Notes: generated by a model from the sequence alone, not told the origin. A DNA stretch of 64,000 bases from Sipunculus nudus (GCA_026874595.1 CM049319.1:2694601-2758600), one strand, 5' to 3'. Counted from the stretch's first letter, positions 13,464 to 24,746 are shown. Translations and numbers: made by a program.

Positions 13464-14104
13464 GTTCTGAAAAAGAAAGATCTTCAATAGGCCACCCCGA
13501 AATATACCAGGGCACAATTAGACGATGAAACGTGGCATATATATTGTGAGTCTATTACAGATAAACACGTATAACGTAGTTGTTTTTTTGTCTCATATAT
13601 TCTGTACTTGAGAAGGTGACAGAGAACCCCCCCCCCCCCCCCCCCCCCCCATCTCCCAGACTCACTAAGGCGCCATCTGACGATTGAAAGTGACAATATA
13701 GTATGAACCTGTGATTGATAATCCTGTATTACAGTTTTTCCTATTTATTTAGTCTGCACGTCAGAGGATTGAACTGGTCTTCTACATCTGTGTAACAGGG
13801 GCGGGTATGATTGGGTCGGCGGAGGCACGTCACGTGACAGAAAGTTTCAACAGGAGATCGTGCATTATTGGACAAGAAGAACCGAATTAAGGTAGGACTA
13901 ATTGAATGATATTCTCTATTTTAGTGTGCACTAGGTGAACATTCTATTCCAGGATAAACCCAAAATAGCTTGAAATTATATTCTAGAATGTTAAAACAGA
14001 GAAGCCAATGCATATCACCTGACATCTGAAAAACTTGCTCGTCCTTTTGATAAAAGAATTGGACATTTTTATCACAAAATATCGTAAAAAGAATACATAA
14101 CTTT
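12301..14104. other. Non-coding stretch with TA and poly-C tracts
   Basis: Contains TA repeats at 12301-12330 and 13386-13460 and a run of about 25 C at 13627-13650. The frames here are short or consist of Tyr-Ile repeats. No gene recognised. Confidence 0.5.
13386..13460. repeat. (TA)n microsatellite
   Basis: About 75 bp of uninterrupted TA. Confidence 0.95.
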
Positions 14105-14433
14105 ATGACCTTTACTATGTAGAAAGAGGAGAGACTTTATTTTGATGCCACCTTGATTAATACAGGACTTCAGTTTTGTGTGTGCCCGAACTATGTGTTG
14201 AAGATGGACCTCAGTTTCTCATATACCGGATTCAGTTAAGTATTTCGTTGCAGTTCGTTATTTAGAGACTCAGTTTTTCTTCAGAGACTTTGTTATAAAT
14301 TGCGTTATGTGTTGACTATCATATTATTTGTGTATGAATGTAAATATTGTAATATATTAATATAGCACTGTTTTTGCACCCATATTTTGGTTACGTATTA
14401 ATTTGAAGGTAACGTGTCAGAGCATATGTGTTA
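14105..14433 (+). repeat. Truncated LTR-like repeat (left partner of 28732-29060)
   Basis: This 329-bp block matches 28732-29060 over its whole length in the same orientation with only a handful of substitutions. It begins at ATGACCTTTACTATGTAG and ends at GCATATGTGTTA. It is followed within ten bases by the leader sequence found in front of the plus-strand Gypsy element. It is therefore probably the 3' part of that element's 5' LTR, with the upstream half missing. Confidence 0.65.
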
Positions 14434-14442
14434 TAAACTAAC

Positions 14443-14572
14443 ATAGGCCGGACTTGGCAACACACAAGCGGGTCGTTGACGACCCGAGCATTTGGCCTTG
14501 TGTTAATACAACCCCTTATTTAAGCAACCAGTTCTGGCGGTCTTGTCCTGGCGATGCAAGAAACAAATACCC
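14443..14572 (+). other. Retrotransposon leader (5' untranslated) with 7-bp hairpin
   Basis: The sequence from CATAGGCCGGACTTGGCAAC onward is repeated at 21231-21288 (partial) and 24117-24250. It contains a perfect 7-bp stem GGGTCGT/ACGACCC with a TG loop at 14470-14485. Its position directly after LTR-like sequence in all three places marks it as the leader of the plus-strand element. Confidence 0.6.
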
Positions 14573-14740
14573 TATACACTCCTCCCCCCCCCCCCCCCCC
14601 CCCGGTTTCTGATTGGCGTCCCGCCAGTTTTAATGTATCAGACATTATGTAAAGAAAACTTAAGTGATTTATACAACGATATTTATGATGGTATGCCTGA
14701 ATATCACGATGGTTTTGACCAACATAGTATATAATTCTAT
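14573..14740 (+). pseudogene. Possible gag N-terminal fragment of the plus-strand retroelement
   Basis: After the leader and a run of about 21 C (14583-14603) an open stretch continues to 14734, with a tyrosine- and acid-rich peptide containing LYNDIYDGMPEYHDG. In the other leader copy (24117-24250) the downstream sequence is a later part of gag, so this could be the missing gag start, cut off by the minus-strand element. No domain is recognised; the call rests on position alone. Confidence 0.25.
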
Positions 14741-14802
14741 GGAAGCTTATTTTAGTAAGTTTTACGAATTGAGGACTGACCATTCATTTGTTGGACTTTG
14801 TA

Positions 14803-15108
14803 TTACCTATTCTTAAATTCTACAATGTAATCACCCGAACGTAATTTCGCGGGTAATTGCCGTTGTCGCCTCGGACGGGCCAAAGGTGCATTATTTACAG
14901 GTGGTGCAGATTGATTTAAGCCGAGATCAGAAACATTTAAAGTGGACATCGGTTCATTGGTTTCCTCATCCGATATAACCGGATCCAGTGGAATAACTGG
15001 AACGTTCTGGTCGGATGATGTTTGGGAATGAACAGAGATATTTTCTAATATATTAATGGGAATTCCAGGGAATTCCTCTTCATCGGGGCTCAGTGGTATT
15101 GGTACCAT
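14803..15108 (-). pseudogene. pol: Gypsy pol C-terminal tail
   Basis: A 101-codon frame with an acidic, serine- and proline-rich first part and a terminal basic patch (RPRRQRQLPAKLRSGDY). Tails of this form end many Gypsy integrase proteins. Between it and the integrase (15109-15764) the frame is broken repeatedly, though an acidic serine-rich stretch at 15174-15470 looks like more of the same tail. Confidence 0.55.
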
Positions 15109-15764
15109 ATTATCATCTAATATCTCCCCATCGGGAGATAGACATTCTTGGATGTCAGGTAGTACATTATCACCTAATATATCGTCTGGAGATAGACACT
15201 CTTGAACTTTATCAACTGGTGGTACATTATTCGTTTGCGAAGCAAGTTGAGATGTAACCTGCTGAGGAACATCAGAATTCCTTTGATTATGCTGGTTTCT
15301 GTCAGAAACTCTAATAACAAGCGGTGTTGGTCATCAAATGAGTCGTCCGTCACGTCACTTTCGGAGGAGTCACTGGTATCAAAGGCAGATGTTACACGTT
15401 TCCTCGTACTGGGCGAGGGAGGAGATGTGAAAGGAAGATAGTCTACAGGTAAGAGTAAATTGCGGTGCACAGTTCTACGGAGAAACTACACATACGGGAA
15501 TCCCTGCTTTGGGTTGTTCCTTCACCACATACACTTCTTTACCCCATTTATCTGCCAGTTTATTTCGACCAATGAGACCAAGATTACGGACGAGCACTTA
15601 ATCGTCCACGGCTAAAACAGTTCCGCGACAATGGCGATCATAGAGTTTCTTGTGACGTTGTTTGTTTGTTTCTGAAGCTCTTTGAGCTGTGTCATATGCA
15701 AATTTTAACTCTTTTTGGAGATCTGCAACATTACGTTTTATACGTCTTCCCTTGAGTTTGATTA

Positions 15765-16409
15765 TCAACTCCAAGGATCAAATCGACTAAGAGTCTGGGG
15801 TGTTGCCCAAACATCAAGAAAAAAGGTGAGTACCCTGTGGCCTCGTTCCTTGTGCAATTGTACGCATGTGCAATTGTACGCATGAGTTAATGGACCTACA
15901 TATGATTTCCAATCTTTCTTTGGTTCGGATGCAAGGGTTCCCAACATGTTTAACAAGGTTCTGTTAAACCGTTCAACAGGGTTTCCTTGAGGATGGTACG
16001 GCGTTGTGTGGCTTTTCTTAATCCCTGCAAGTTGGCATAATTCTTTTATTACAGCAGATTCAACTGGCGACCTTGATCGCTATGGATTTGTAAGGGGAAG
16101 CCATAATGATTAATGAACGTGTCAAATAGAATCTTGGCGGTTGGTTTGGTTTTGGTAGTGTTACATGGGACGGCTTGAGCATATCGGATGTAATGGTCTG
16201 TCATCACCAAGATATTTTCTATGCCCCCTTTAGAAGGCTCTAAACTTAAAAAGTCTATGCATAGCAGTCCCATAGGCTCGGACGATGTCATACTTACTAA
16301 GGAGGCTACTACAGGCTGAGCTTTCCGCCTGACACATCGGGGACAGGTCTTTATATATGACTGTATATCACGAGTCATAGTGGGCCAAAAGAATCTGTCC
16401 TGTGCCAGC
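15765..16409 (-). pseudogene. pol: Integrase (minus-strand Gypsy)
   Basis: The minus-strand reading shows the cysteine pair of the HHCC finger (TCPRCVRRKAQP), then the catalytic core with the first aspartate in LLCIDFLSLEP and the second in IHSDQGRQ. After a frame change near 16049 comes the glutamate in PVERFNRTLLNMLG around 15950-15985. The D,D,E set is present, but the frame is broken at least twice. Integrase inserts the cDNA into the host chromosome. Confidence 0.75.
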
Positions 16410-17863
16410 TAGAAACTGCGATTGCGTCCTAGGTGGCCTACTTTATCATGTATTCCTGACATCGCGACTGGTCTGAGTTTAGAGGGTATTACAAGTTGAA
16501 GTTGTTCTTCACCTTTGAAAACCCGCTTACCGTAGAGAATTTTATTCTTCAGAACCAGAGCTTTTAATTTCCTGTACACCAGGAGCTGATCAGCAGTCAA
16601 GTTCTCCCGACGGAGTTCAACATCGTCTCGGAGATTGAGAATGAATGGTTTAAGGACTGGATAATTGAACTGTTCAGCTTCTATGTCATATTTATGTGTA
16701 AACAGTGGAGTGTGGTTTAAAACCATTATCACAGAGGAATAAGGATGCTGACCCAAACTTGGCAAAATGTCAGGGGCAACCATACCTACTTCGCATATAG
16801 CTTTAACTACATCGTTTGTAAGGTTCTGTTCGTCGCGTTCTTGATCTTGTAATACACGGGGCATCCTCGATAATGCATCGGCGTCAATGTTATGTTTTCC
16901 TAAACGGTATTGGATATTGAAATCATAGTTAGCTAATTCTGCTATCCAGCGCTGACCAGTAGCATCTAGTCGGGCGCTGGACAGAATGTATGTTAGGGGA
17001 TTATTATCTGTGAAAACTGTAAATTTTGAAACGTAGAGGTTTTCTTTAAATTTATCTGTTACACACCATTTTAAGGCCAAGAATTCTTATTTGTGAGTGG
17101 GATACCGGCTTTCTGCGGGATTCAGACTACGACTAGCAAAGGCAATAGGCCTCTTTTGACCGTCTCGTTCTTGATATAGGATACCTGCTATGCTATCAAA
17201 ACTAGCATCTGTATGAACTATGAATGGTTTTGAAAATTCAGCAAAAGCAAATACCTGACTGAAACAAAGTAGTTGAATCAGTTGGTTAAACGCTTGTTGG
17301 TGTTGTTCTTTCCACTCAAATGATTCTTTCTTTACCGAGATAACTTTTCGTTTGTTTGGTTTCTTTTCAGGATCTTTTAGAAGATTGTGCATGGGCCGAG
17401 CTATTCTGGCAAAATCAGGGACAAATTGGCGATAAAAGCCGGCGAAGCCCACAAATCTACGGACATCTCGTATACAAGTTGGGGTTGGCCATTGCCGTAG
17501 AGCTTCAATCTTTTCGGGATCGGTGGCTACGCCCTTTTTTGACACTATATGACCTAGATACTTTATGTTATCTTGAAGAAAACAGCACTTAGTAGGTTTT
17601 AACTTTAAACCGGCGTTGGCAAGGCGTTTGAAAACAGAATCAAGTCTTTCAAGGTGTTCTGGAAAGGTCTTTAAGAATACTATGACATCATCTGGAAAGA
17701 GTAGACATTCTTTAAGATGCAAGTCGCCCATGATCTTTTGCATTAAGCGTTGGAACGTGGCTGGGGCATTTACTAAACCGAATGGCATGGTTTCCCATTC
17801 GTAAAAGCCTGAAGGGCCAATAGTAAAAGCCGTTTTATGTTTATCCTGATCGGCCACTTCCAC
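16409..17863 (-). pseudogene. pol: Reverse transcriptase and RNase H (minus-strand Gypsy)
   Basis: The frame 17863-17087 carries RT motifs in order: PSGFYEWETMPFGLVNAPATF, the catalytic box FPDD at about 17687-17698 (normally F/Y-x-D-D), the GH-V region and GFAGFYRQFVPDFA. It is followed by the RNase H start FIVHTDASFDSIAG. An in-frame TAA at about 17084-17086 separates this from the 223-codon continuation, which holds TDNNPLTYI, GKHNIDADALSRMP and the integrase zinc-finger histidines (GIHDKVGHLG). Apart from the single stop the two pieces are collinear. Gypsy RT and RNase H copy the RNA genome into DNA. Confidence 0.85.
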
Positions 17864-17991
17864 CTGCTAATACCCAGATTTTAAATCAAGTGAAGTAAAG
17901 TACATGGCACCAATTAAAGAATCAAGGGTGTCATCAATTCTAGGGAGAGCATGTGCATCTCTGATGGTCCTACTGTTAAGAGTTCTGTAAT

Positions 17992-19209
17992 CTACACAGA
18001 ATCTAAGTGAACCGTCACCCTTACGAATTTAGACGACAGGCGATGAAAATGAAGACTTGCTTTGATGACTTTTGCATCCAACATATCCCGTAAATGCTCT
18101 TTCACCTCTTGATAGAGTTGAGGTGGTTTCCGGCGATACCGTTCCCGAAAAAGTTCTGAATTGGTTAAAACGATATTATGCCTTACGATGTCAGTTCGTC
18201 CTATATCGGTGTCATTTTTGGAGAAGACGTGTTTCCACTTCTCTAATAGTTGGTGTAATTGTTTAGTTTCTGATTCGGTTAAGTTTTGTCCAACTCTAAC
18301 CAAATTAAGTATGGAATCTGTCTGGCTAGGTGGCAGTGTTGTGATTGGTGCTACCATGGAGGCTTCCTGTAAACTGCATAGTACAGATTTATTAGGAATA
18401 CACACCACATGACCATACAAGTTTTGTATTGTTACTGGGATACGATATTTAGTACCTCTGGAAAAATAAACCTCATGTAGTGATGAATGTAATACTAATC
18501 CAGCAGGCAATGAGTGCAACATATTAGGGTCTGTTACAACCAGATTTTTTCCTTGAGTAGACGCTCTACACATCCCATTGACCGTGACTGTACTGTGCGG
18601 CGGAACATTAATTGATTTGGTTGAATAAATACAATTTATGTTACCAAAGGCTTTCTTTTCCTTGGTATGGAGACACTGGAAAGCGATTTTCCATGGTGTA
18701 GAAATGTATTTTTTCTGTATGAAGTTAGTTCCGACCTGATGTTGTAGAGTCTGTCTGCATGAATTTAGAACGTTTGTGCCAAATAAAAAGGGAACTTCAT
18801 GGTTAAACTGAGTGTCTTTCATGACAAGTACCGGGACAGAAAATATTTGGTCAGGTAAAATTTCAGAATATATGAGGTCGACTGGTACAATGCCAATATA
18901 TTCGACTTGTTCTTCTGAAACTTGACGTAAATCAATCAGTTGTTCTACAGTAGTTAAACCATCTAATGAGAAATATTCTTTGAAAAACCATTCTGCAAAG
19001 GTACACACTTGTGATCCAGTATCAAGTAAGGCTTTACAAGGCACTTTATCAGCAATTAAGTGTACAATGTTTGTATTGCCTACAACTGGTACCGAAACAG
19101 GTGTTGTTGGTATGGGGTTAGAATATGAACCTGTGTTCTCCCCCGCACGAACACAGGGTGCTTTTAGTTTTTTAGCAAATTGCCATATTTGTCTCTCTTT
19201 GCATGACAT
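17992..19209 (-). pseudogene. pol: Aspartic protease and RT N-terminal region (minus-strand Gypsy)
   Basis: A 405-codon open frame. The retropepsin active site KALLDTGSQVCTF has the canonical D-T-G at about 19015-19023. The C-terminal half carries the linker and the start of reverse transcriptase (IVRHNIVLTNSEL, then RYRRKPPQLYQEVKEHL), after which the frame breaks near 17995. The frame starts just after the zinc knuckle, one frame away from it. Retropepsins of this type cleave Gag-Pol in the particle. The long intact frame suggests moderate rather than ancient age. Confidence 0.75.
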
Positions 19210-19745
19210 GTATCGATTTTATGGTTTGACCTCTTACAGCGTGTACAGTATACCGGATCTGTGTGATCTGTAACCGGAGAGGCGTTTGTTTGTGTCACAT
19301 TTGATTTGACCGGACGAGAAGCCCGTGTTTGTGTAGAAGAATGGGACTGTTCAATTTTGGATAGCCTTGTATCGAGAGCATCAAATCTCTTTACAAGTTT
19401 CCCAAAATGGGACGCTCTGTTTGTTCGGACTCACCGTATAGCTGCATCGATGATGCTACCCCTTTTTGTGGTTTCTGCATCTGCAATTCTAACGTACGGC
19501 AAGCTGCAAACAGCTCGTCAAAATCCTCATCAAAATCATAGCGATGCCTAGTGCCCGCTTGGATTTCTTTTGAATACAGACCATTCAAAAATTTAGACCT
19601 TAATTGTTGGTTATATTCTAACCTGGACATGGGTTGTTTCTTGTTAATATGATCACATGTTCATGTGTGGCATCAACTGGGACACCTTGAACATAGACAT
19701 CACACGCAATATCTGCCATTGTTGAGGCAAGATTGATGTCAAAAC
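19207..19745 (-). pseudogene. gag: gag C-terminal part with CCHC zinc knuckle (minus-strand Gypsy)
   Basis: The minus-strand reading from about 19740 gives a capsid-like stretch (with DATHEHV, then LEYNQQLRSKFLNGLYS). It continues to a charged region and a zinc knuckle at about 19207-19248 with cysteines and histidine spaced C-x2-C-x4-H-x4-C (CTRCKRSNHKIDTC). Capsid and knuckle are separated by stop or frame changes near 19625 and 19390. The N-terminal half of gag is missing. The knuckle would bind genomic RNA during packaging. Confidence 0.65.
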
Positions 19746-19854
19746 ATATCTTATTCTTATGCTATATTGCTAGTTAATGCTTACGTTAGTATTGTCAAGT
19801 ATCTATGTCTAGTCCGTCTTACTAAAACCAGAAATGATCTGAGCGCAAGACAAT

Positions 19855-21288
19855 GCAAAGTAATAACAACAAGGCAATGCAAAAGACTAATGAAAGGAAA
19901 ATATTAAAAGCCCGCAAACCCCACTGGATGCATAAAATTTCAAAGTAATACAAAATATCAATTTCCCTTTTAAAAACATAAGCTATACCCTATACATGCT
20001 GTTTTCACCCTGTTCATGCACAAAGTGCAATGTGACATGTATCACAGTTACACAGGGGAATATTACAAAGTTACAAAAAGCAATACATTACATGTACAAG
20101 AACAAGCACTTCAATGTGATGCAAGCAAATTTCATAGCGCATGCGCAAAGTTCATGCATAATAGTTCATATCAAATGCAGGAATAAGTTCATAAAGACCT
20201 AGGTCTATAGCGGGGAATAAATGTAAACAAAAGTGATACCTGTCGGAAGTGTCATGACGCGAGTGCCACCTGTCGACAATATCCGGCAAAGATGCGACGT
20301 CACGATCCTGTTGAATTGAGTGAGTGCTCCTATGGCGGCTTAAAAGAGTCTCTCGTAACTGTGCGCACCAAAATCACAAAACTCACTTTATTCGACGCAA
20401 GTCCAAGTCACTGATTTGAACTTAAACACACACACACCGCTGTGTTGAAACAAAAATCCATGCAGCGGAGTTAATCCATGCTATGGCCAACGAACCATGC
20501 AAATCATGCACGAAGCAAAAGGACGTGTCCATTCACTGGAGCTCCAAAGAAACGTGAAAAGACAGCGGTAGCGTAGCTGCTTGTGGAGGTACCCTCAACT
20601 TCACGGAATAAGTATACTTGGATAAACCAAGTATACCGAAAACTCTAGGCCGTTTGGAGACGGTAGATGGCACGAGCCAAGCTCTGCTACCATTTGTAAC
20701 GGTCCAGCCCCGATGCGGAGCGCAGACCGATGTTGTGGTATTTCATCGCGACCCTCCGAACCTCCCAGAAACGAACCAAGGACAAGTGGCGATACATCGT
20801 TTAATGACCCTGATGAAAAAAAAGATCATTGTGATGTGGAACGAGTGGTGTCGACAAAGTCCTATGGCAGAATCCATATATTACATATTACATATATTAC
20901 ATATAAGCGATACTGATTTTAAACACATAAAAACAGCTTAAACCTTAAAACTTCCAATGATGGCATTATGTACTATACTTTACAAAACACTAAAATATGA
21001 CTGCGAGTTGGAAAAGGAAATAAATGACTGATATTATTGACAAGGCAACTCTAAGAAGCTAAGGGAATGAAATAATTTCTCACCTGATGAAAAAAAGATC
21101 TATGTGAAGTGACACGAGTGGTGTCGACAAAGTCCTATGGCAGAGTGAGGGCTGAACGGACTTCGGGTCCGGGGTTTCCGCCACTCTGCACACTGTCAGG
21201 TGTTAGTTTGTTAATAAAGCTTATTTACATAACATAGGCCGGACTTGGCAACACACAAGCGGGTCGTTGACGACCCGAGTATTTTGGT
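19855..21288 (+). repeat. 1.43-kb direct repeat, copy 1 (LTR-like plus leader)
   Basis: This block matches 22738-24172 almost end to end, with roughly two to three dozen differences by eye. Its last part contains an AATAAA signal near 21213 and then the retroelement leader (CATAGGCCGGACTTGGCAAC) with its hairpin at 21261-21276. The internal phrase GAGTGGTGTCGACAAAGTCC occurs twice within each copy. A 68-codon open frame (19996-20202) is identical in both copies but resembles no known protein. Position in front of the leader suggests a long LTR, but no TG...CA boundary is shared at the left edge, so that is unproven. Confidence 0.75.
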
Positions 21289-22737
21289 AGAATCGCCCGC
21301 ATATATTGCATGTGGCCCAAGTGGCACACCTAGTCCAAAGGACTCAACTACAAATGTAGTACAGGGTAAACAGACCCTGAATAGAAATCTCGGTACGACT
21401 TTACAATCAGTACCTACCGGTCAGGGCTCGGCCCCGAGTGTAGAAATGAGTAAAGAAGTAATAGTTATACAACCAAATAGCCCTATATTGCCTATTATAG
21501 GTTTAGATATACATAATAGGATTCATTTTACAAATATATTTCCTCTGGAGTACAAATTAAATACCGCTAGTAGCATGTTGTTGATATCCAAATCCAGACG
21601 GGCAGCCATGATTTATTTTAAACAGATAATTACGGTATGGTAAACAATCTCCGTTCAGACTACCGTAAAGTATACCGGTCTGACCATGGGGGGGGTTTGG
21701 GGGGTCTCCCCCCACATTAAAAGCAGTTAATAATGTTTCTTTTTTGTTGTAGGAAATCTAAGGGGGGTATGGGGGGTTTCCCCCATCTTTTAAGTAGTTA
21801 ATAATATTTCTCAATAAATATTTTCATGATATTTACAACCATCGTTAGGTGGCGCTATTTATTACTCCACACCCAGATTTAAAAGCCCTCTTTTTCCTGT
21901 GACCTTCACATTGTCTTGCATGGTGTAATGGCATTAGTGTTCGAGTACTGAGCCGTGCTGCACAGGATATATTCCAGCGAGGACCAACTTCTGCTCTTTC
22001 ATGTGATATTCATGATTTATAATGTATACATGTACATACACATTTCTGAATAATAATAAAATGTCTTTCATCAACAGATAATGCCGCGGTAGGAAATAGA
22101 AGAGAAGACAATAGTGGTAGCAATATTTTATTCAGCTGTCCCAAATGTAGGTACTGATTGTAAATTCGCTCCGAAATCTCCAATGGAGTACAAACGGCGT
22201 AAAATCGCCTGATCAAAATGGGCAGGAACAGTTAAAGAAGGATAGGAGTGTAAAGAATGTAGAAGTTAGCATGAAAACTGATGCAAAAGAAATACAAAAA
22301 AAAGATCCTGATATTGCCTCCCTTAGAGAAAATGCATTGACTTAAGAGGAAGCAGATAAAGTTCCTACTTGTTTCCCCTTATAGAATGATGTACTCGTTA
22401 GAAAATATAGACCTCCCTCCATACCAGCGGACGAAACGTGGAAAACTCTTTATCAAACTGTAATTCCCCCCCCCCCCCCCGAGTATCGCTCAGAAATCTT
22501 TAAACTTGCGCATGATCATCCTATGGCAGGACACTTGGGTGTCAGGAAAAACAAACACAAAATTCTCCAACACTTCTATTGGCCAAAGTTAAAACGAGAC
22601 GTGGCGAAATACTGTCAAACTTGTCATGTGTGTCAAATGATTGGAAAACCAACCCACCAAATTAGTCCTGCGCCATACTCGCCCATACCAGCAACACATG
22701 ATGCGTTTGAATCAATAATACTTGACTGTGTAGGACC
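21289..22737 (+). pseudogene. Truncated second copy of the plus-strand Gypsy element (protease-integrase linker to integrase)
   Basis: 21289-21391 matches 25328-25431, and 22173-22737 matches the continuation up to 25982. The junction after the leader skips everything equivalent to 24173-25327, so gag and protease are deleted. The integrase finger is better preserved here than in the longer copy: it reads MAGHLGVRK, where the long copy has R instead of the zinc-binding H. The copy stops in the integrase core (LDCVG) where the second 1.43-kb repeat begins. Its poly-C run at 22466-22480 has 15 C against 6 C in the long copy. Confidence 0.8.
21392..22172. mobile_element. Non-autonomous DNA transposon with 8-bp target duplication
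   Basis: The insertion interrupts sequence that is continuous at 25424-25440. The 8-bp GAAATCTC occurs on both sides (21384-21391 and 22173-22180) and only once at the empty site. The ends are inverted repeats of about 26 bp sharing TTTACAATCAGTACCTAC, starting GG at the left and ending CC at the right. An 8-bp duplication fits hAT, P or Merlin elements; the GG...CC termini slightly favour Merlin. No transposase frame lies in its 781 bp. G-rich runs (GGGGGG near 21690 and 21770) are embedded. Confidence 0.85.
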
Positions 22738-24172
22738 GCAAAGTAATAACAACAAGGCAATGCAAAAGACTAATGAAAGGAAAATATTACAAGTCCGCAA
22801 ACCCCACTGGATGCATAAAATTTCAAAGTAATACAAAATCTCAATCTCCCTTTTAAAAACATAAGCTATACCCTATACATGCTGTTTTCACCCTGTTCAT
22901 GCACAAAGTGCAATGTGACATGTATCACAGTTACACAGGGGAATATTACAAAGTTACAAAAAGCAATACATTACATGTACAAGAACAAGCACTTCAATGT
23001 GATGCAAGCAAATTTCATAGCGCATGCGCAAAGTTCATGCATAATAGTTCATATCAAATGCAGGAATAAGTTCATAAAGACCTAGGTCTATAGCGGGGAA
23101 TAAATGTAAACAAAAGTGATACCTGTCGGAAGTGTCATGACGCGAGTGCCACCTGTCGACAATATCCGGCAAAGATGCGACGTCACGATCCTGTTGAATT
23201 GAGTGAGTGCTCCTATGGCGGCTTAAAAGAGTCTCTCGTAACTGTGCGCACCAAAATCACAAAACTCACTTTATTCGACGCAAGTCCAAGTCATTGATTT
23301 GAACTTAAACACACACACACCGCTGTGTTGAAGCAAAAATCCATGCAGCGGAGTTAATCCATGCTATGGCCAACGAACCATGCAAATCATGCACGAAGCA
23401 AAAGGACGTGTCCATTCACTGGAGCTCCAAAGAAACGTGAAAAGACAGCGATAGCGTAGCTGCTTGTGGAGGTACCCTCAACTTCACGGAATAAGTATAC
23501 TTGGATAAACCAAGTATACCGAAAACTCTAGGCCGTTTGGAGACGGTAGATGGCGCGAACCAAGCTCTGCTACCATTTGTAACGGTCCAGCCCCGGTGCG
23601 GAGCGCAGACCGATGTTGTGGTATTTCATCGCGACCCTCCGAACCTCCCAGAAACGAACCAAGGACAAGTGGCGATACATCGTTTAATGACCCTGGTGAA
23701 AAAAAAATATCATTGTGATGTGGAACGAGTGGTGTCGACAAAGTCCTATGGCAGAATCCATATATTACATATTACATATATAATATATAAGCGATACTGA
23801 TTTAAAACACATAAAAACAGCTTAAACCTTAAAACTTCCAATGAAGGCATTATGTACTATACTTTACAAAACACTAAAATATGACTTTGCGAGTTAGAAA
23901 AGGAAATAAATGACTGATATTATTAACAAGGCAACTCTAAGAAGCTAAGGGAATGAAATCATTTCTCAACTGAAGATAAAAAGATCAATGTGAAGTGACA
24001 CGAGTGGTGTCGACAAAGTCCTATGGCAGAGTGAGGGCTGAACGGACTTCGGGTCCGGGGTTTCCGCCACTCTGCACACTGTCAGGTGTTAGTTTGTTAA
24101 TAAAGCTTATTTACATAACATAGGCCGGACTTGGCAACACACAAGCGGGTCGTAGACGACATGAGCATTTTG
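22738..24172 (+). repeat. 1.43-kb direct repeat, copy 2 (LTR-like plus leader)
   Basis: Near-identical to 19855-21288. It ends in the same leader, whose hairpin here is damaged (GGGTCGTAGACGACAT at 24147-24162), and leads straight into the gag remainder of the long Gypsy copy. An AATAAA signal lies near 24097. It begins abruptly inside the integrase core of the truncated copy. Confidence 0.75.
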
Positions 24173-24249
24173 GCCTTGTGTTGATACAACCCCTTATTTT
24201 AGCAACCAGGTCTGGCGGTCTTGTCCTGGCGATGCAAGAAACAAATACC

Positions 24250-24732
24250 CGTTACATGAATATGCTAGAGACAAAGAATGTGCATTTAATAGATGGTGTC
24301 AGTCTATGAAAATAGGTCAGGATTTTGAAAAACTCAAAACAACTAATTTTAATAGAAGAGTTCAAAAACATATCCGTAGTGACATTAAAATATTTTTGGA
24401 TGAACGTAATGAATTTGCCTTGACGCACCGCCCCAGTTATACCAGTCACAGGAGAAGGTATGATGAGAAGAGAGAGGGTAGTAATTAAAAGTCCAAAACT
24501 TGGTCGGAGAAAGGGTAGTCCCTACTATTGGGGTCACTCTGGATCAGGTAAACCATGGTCCGATAATGGTAAACCCCAGTATAAAAGTCAATCTGACTCT
24601 CCTGCTCCCAATAAAGAAGGACAACCTAGGACTGGACCCCAATATTGTACATTCTGTGAGTTCAAGGGGCATACAGAATCTGAGTGTTATAAAAAAGGTA
24701 AGGTCAAAGTAAACCTAAACCTAATGCATTAG
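24250..24732 (+). pseudogene. gag: gag: capsid C-terminal and nucleocapsid CCHC region (Gmr1-like)
   Basis: The reading from 24253 gives a helical capsid-like stretch (with IGQDFEKLK and HIRSDIKIFLDERNEFALTH), then a basic, glycine- and serine-rich linker. A zinc knuckle follows at 24646-24687, spaced C-x2-C-x4-H-x4-C (CTFCEFKGHTESEC). Frames change near 24330 and 24470. Gag proteins of the Gmr1 group are known to be the source of the vertebrate SCAN domain; the capsid stretch here, with a short E-x-F-type helix followed by D-x-K-x-F-x-D-E, is compatible with that fold, which is inference. Confidence 0.65.
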
Positions 24733-24746
24733 CTGTTACGCATAGC

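Larger units (their letters stand above)
14803..19745 (-). mobile_element. Ty3/Gypsy retrotransposon on the minus strand, LTRs not found
   Basis: Reading leftward, the order is gag C-terminal part, CCHC knuckle, protease, reverse transcriptase, RNase H, integrase and an acidic then basic C-terminal tail. This is the ordinary Gypsy order. Several frameshifts and stop codons separate the parts, so it is inactive. No matching direct repeats were found between 14600-14800 and 19700-19855, so both LTRs and the gag N-terminus appear to be lost. It lies between a leader/gag fragment and the first 1.43-kb repeat of the plus-strand family, as expected of an element nested within or adjacent to another. 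Confidence 0.85.

Noticed and set aside
19996-20202. 68-codon frame identical in both 1.43-kb repeats (also 22879-23085)
   Set aside because: Repeat identity explains the conservation; no resemblance to gag, pol or env, and no start context.
20618-20941. 107-codon frame in the 1.43-kb repeat and its partner at 23501-23800
   Set aside because: Frames differ in length and sequence between the copies and both strands are open; the region looks like LTR DNA.
21905-21990. tRNA-like text (TGGTGTAATGGCATTAG...)
   Set aside because: No B box at the right distance and no cloverleaf; it lies inside the 8-bp-TSD transposon.
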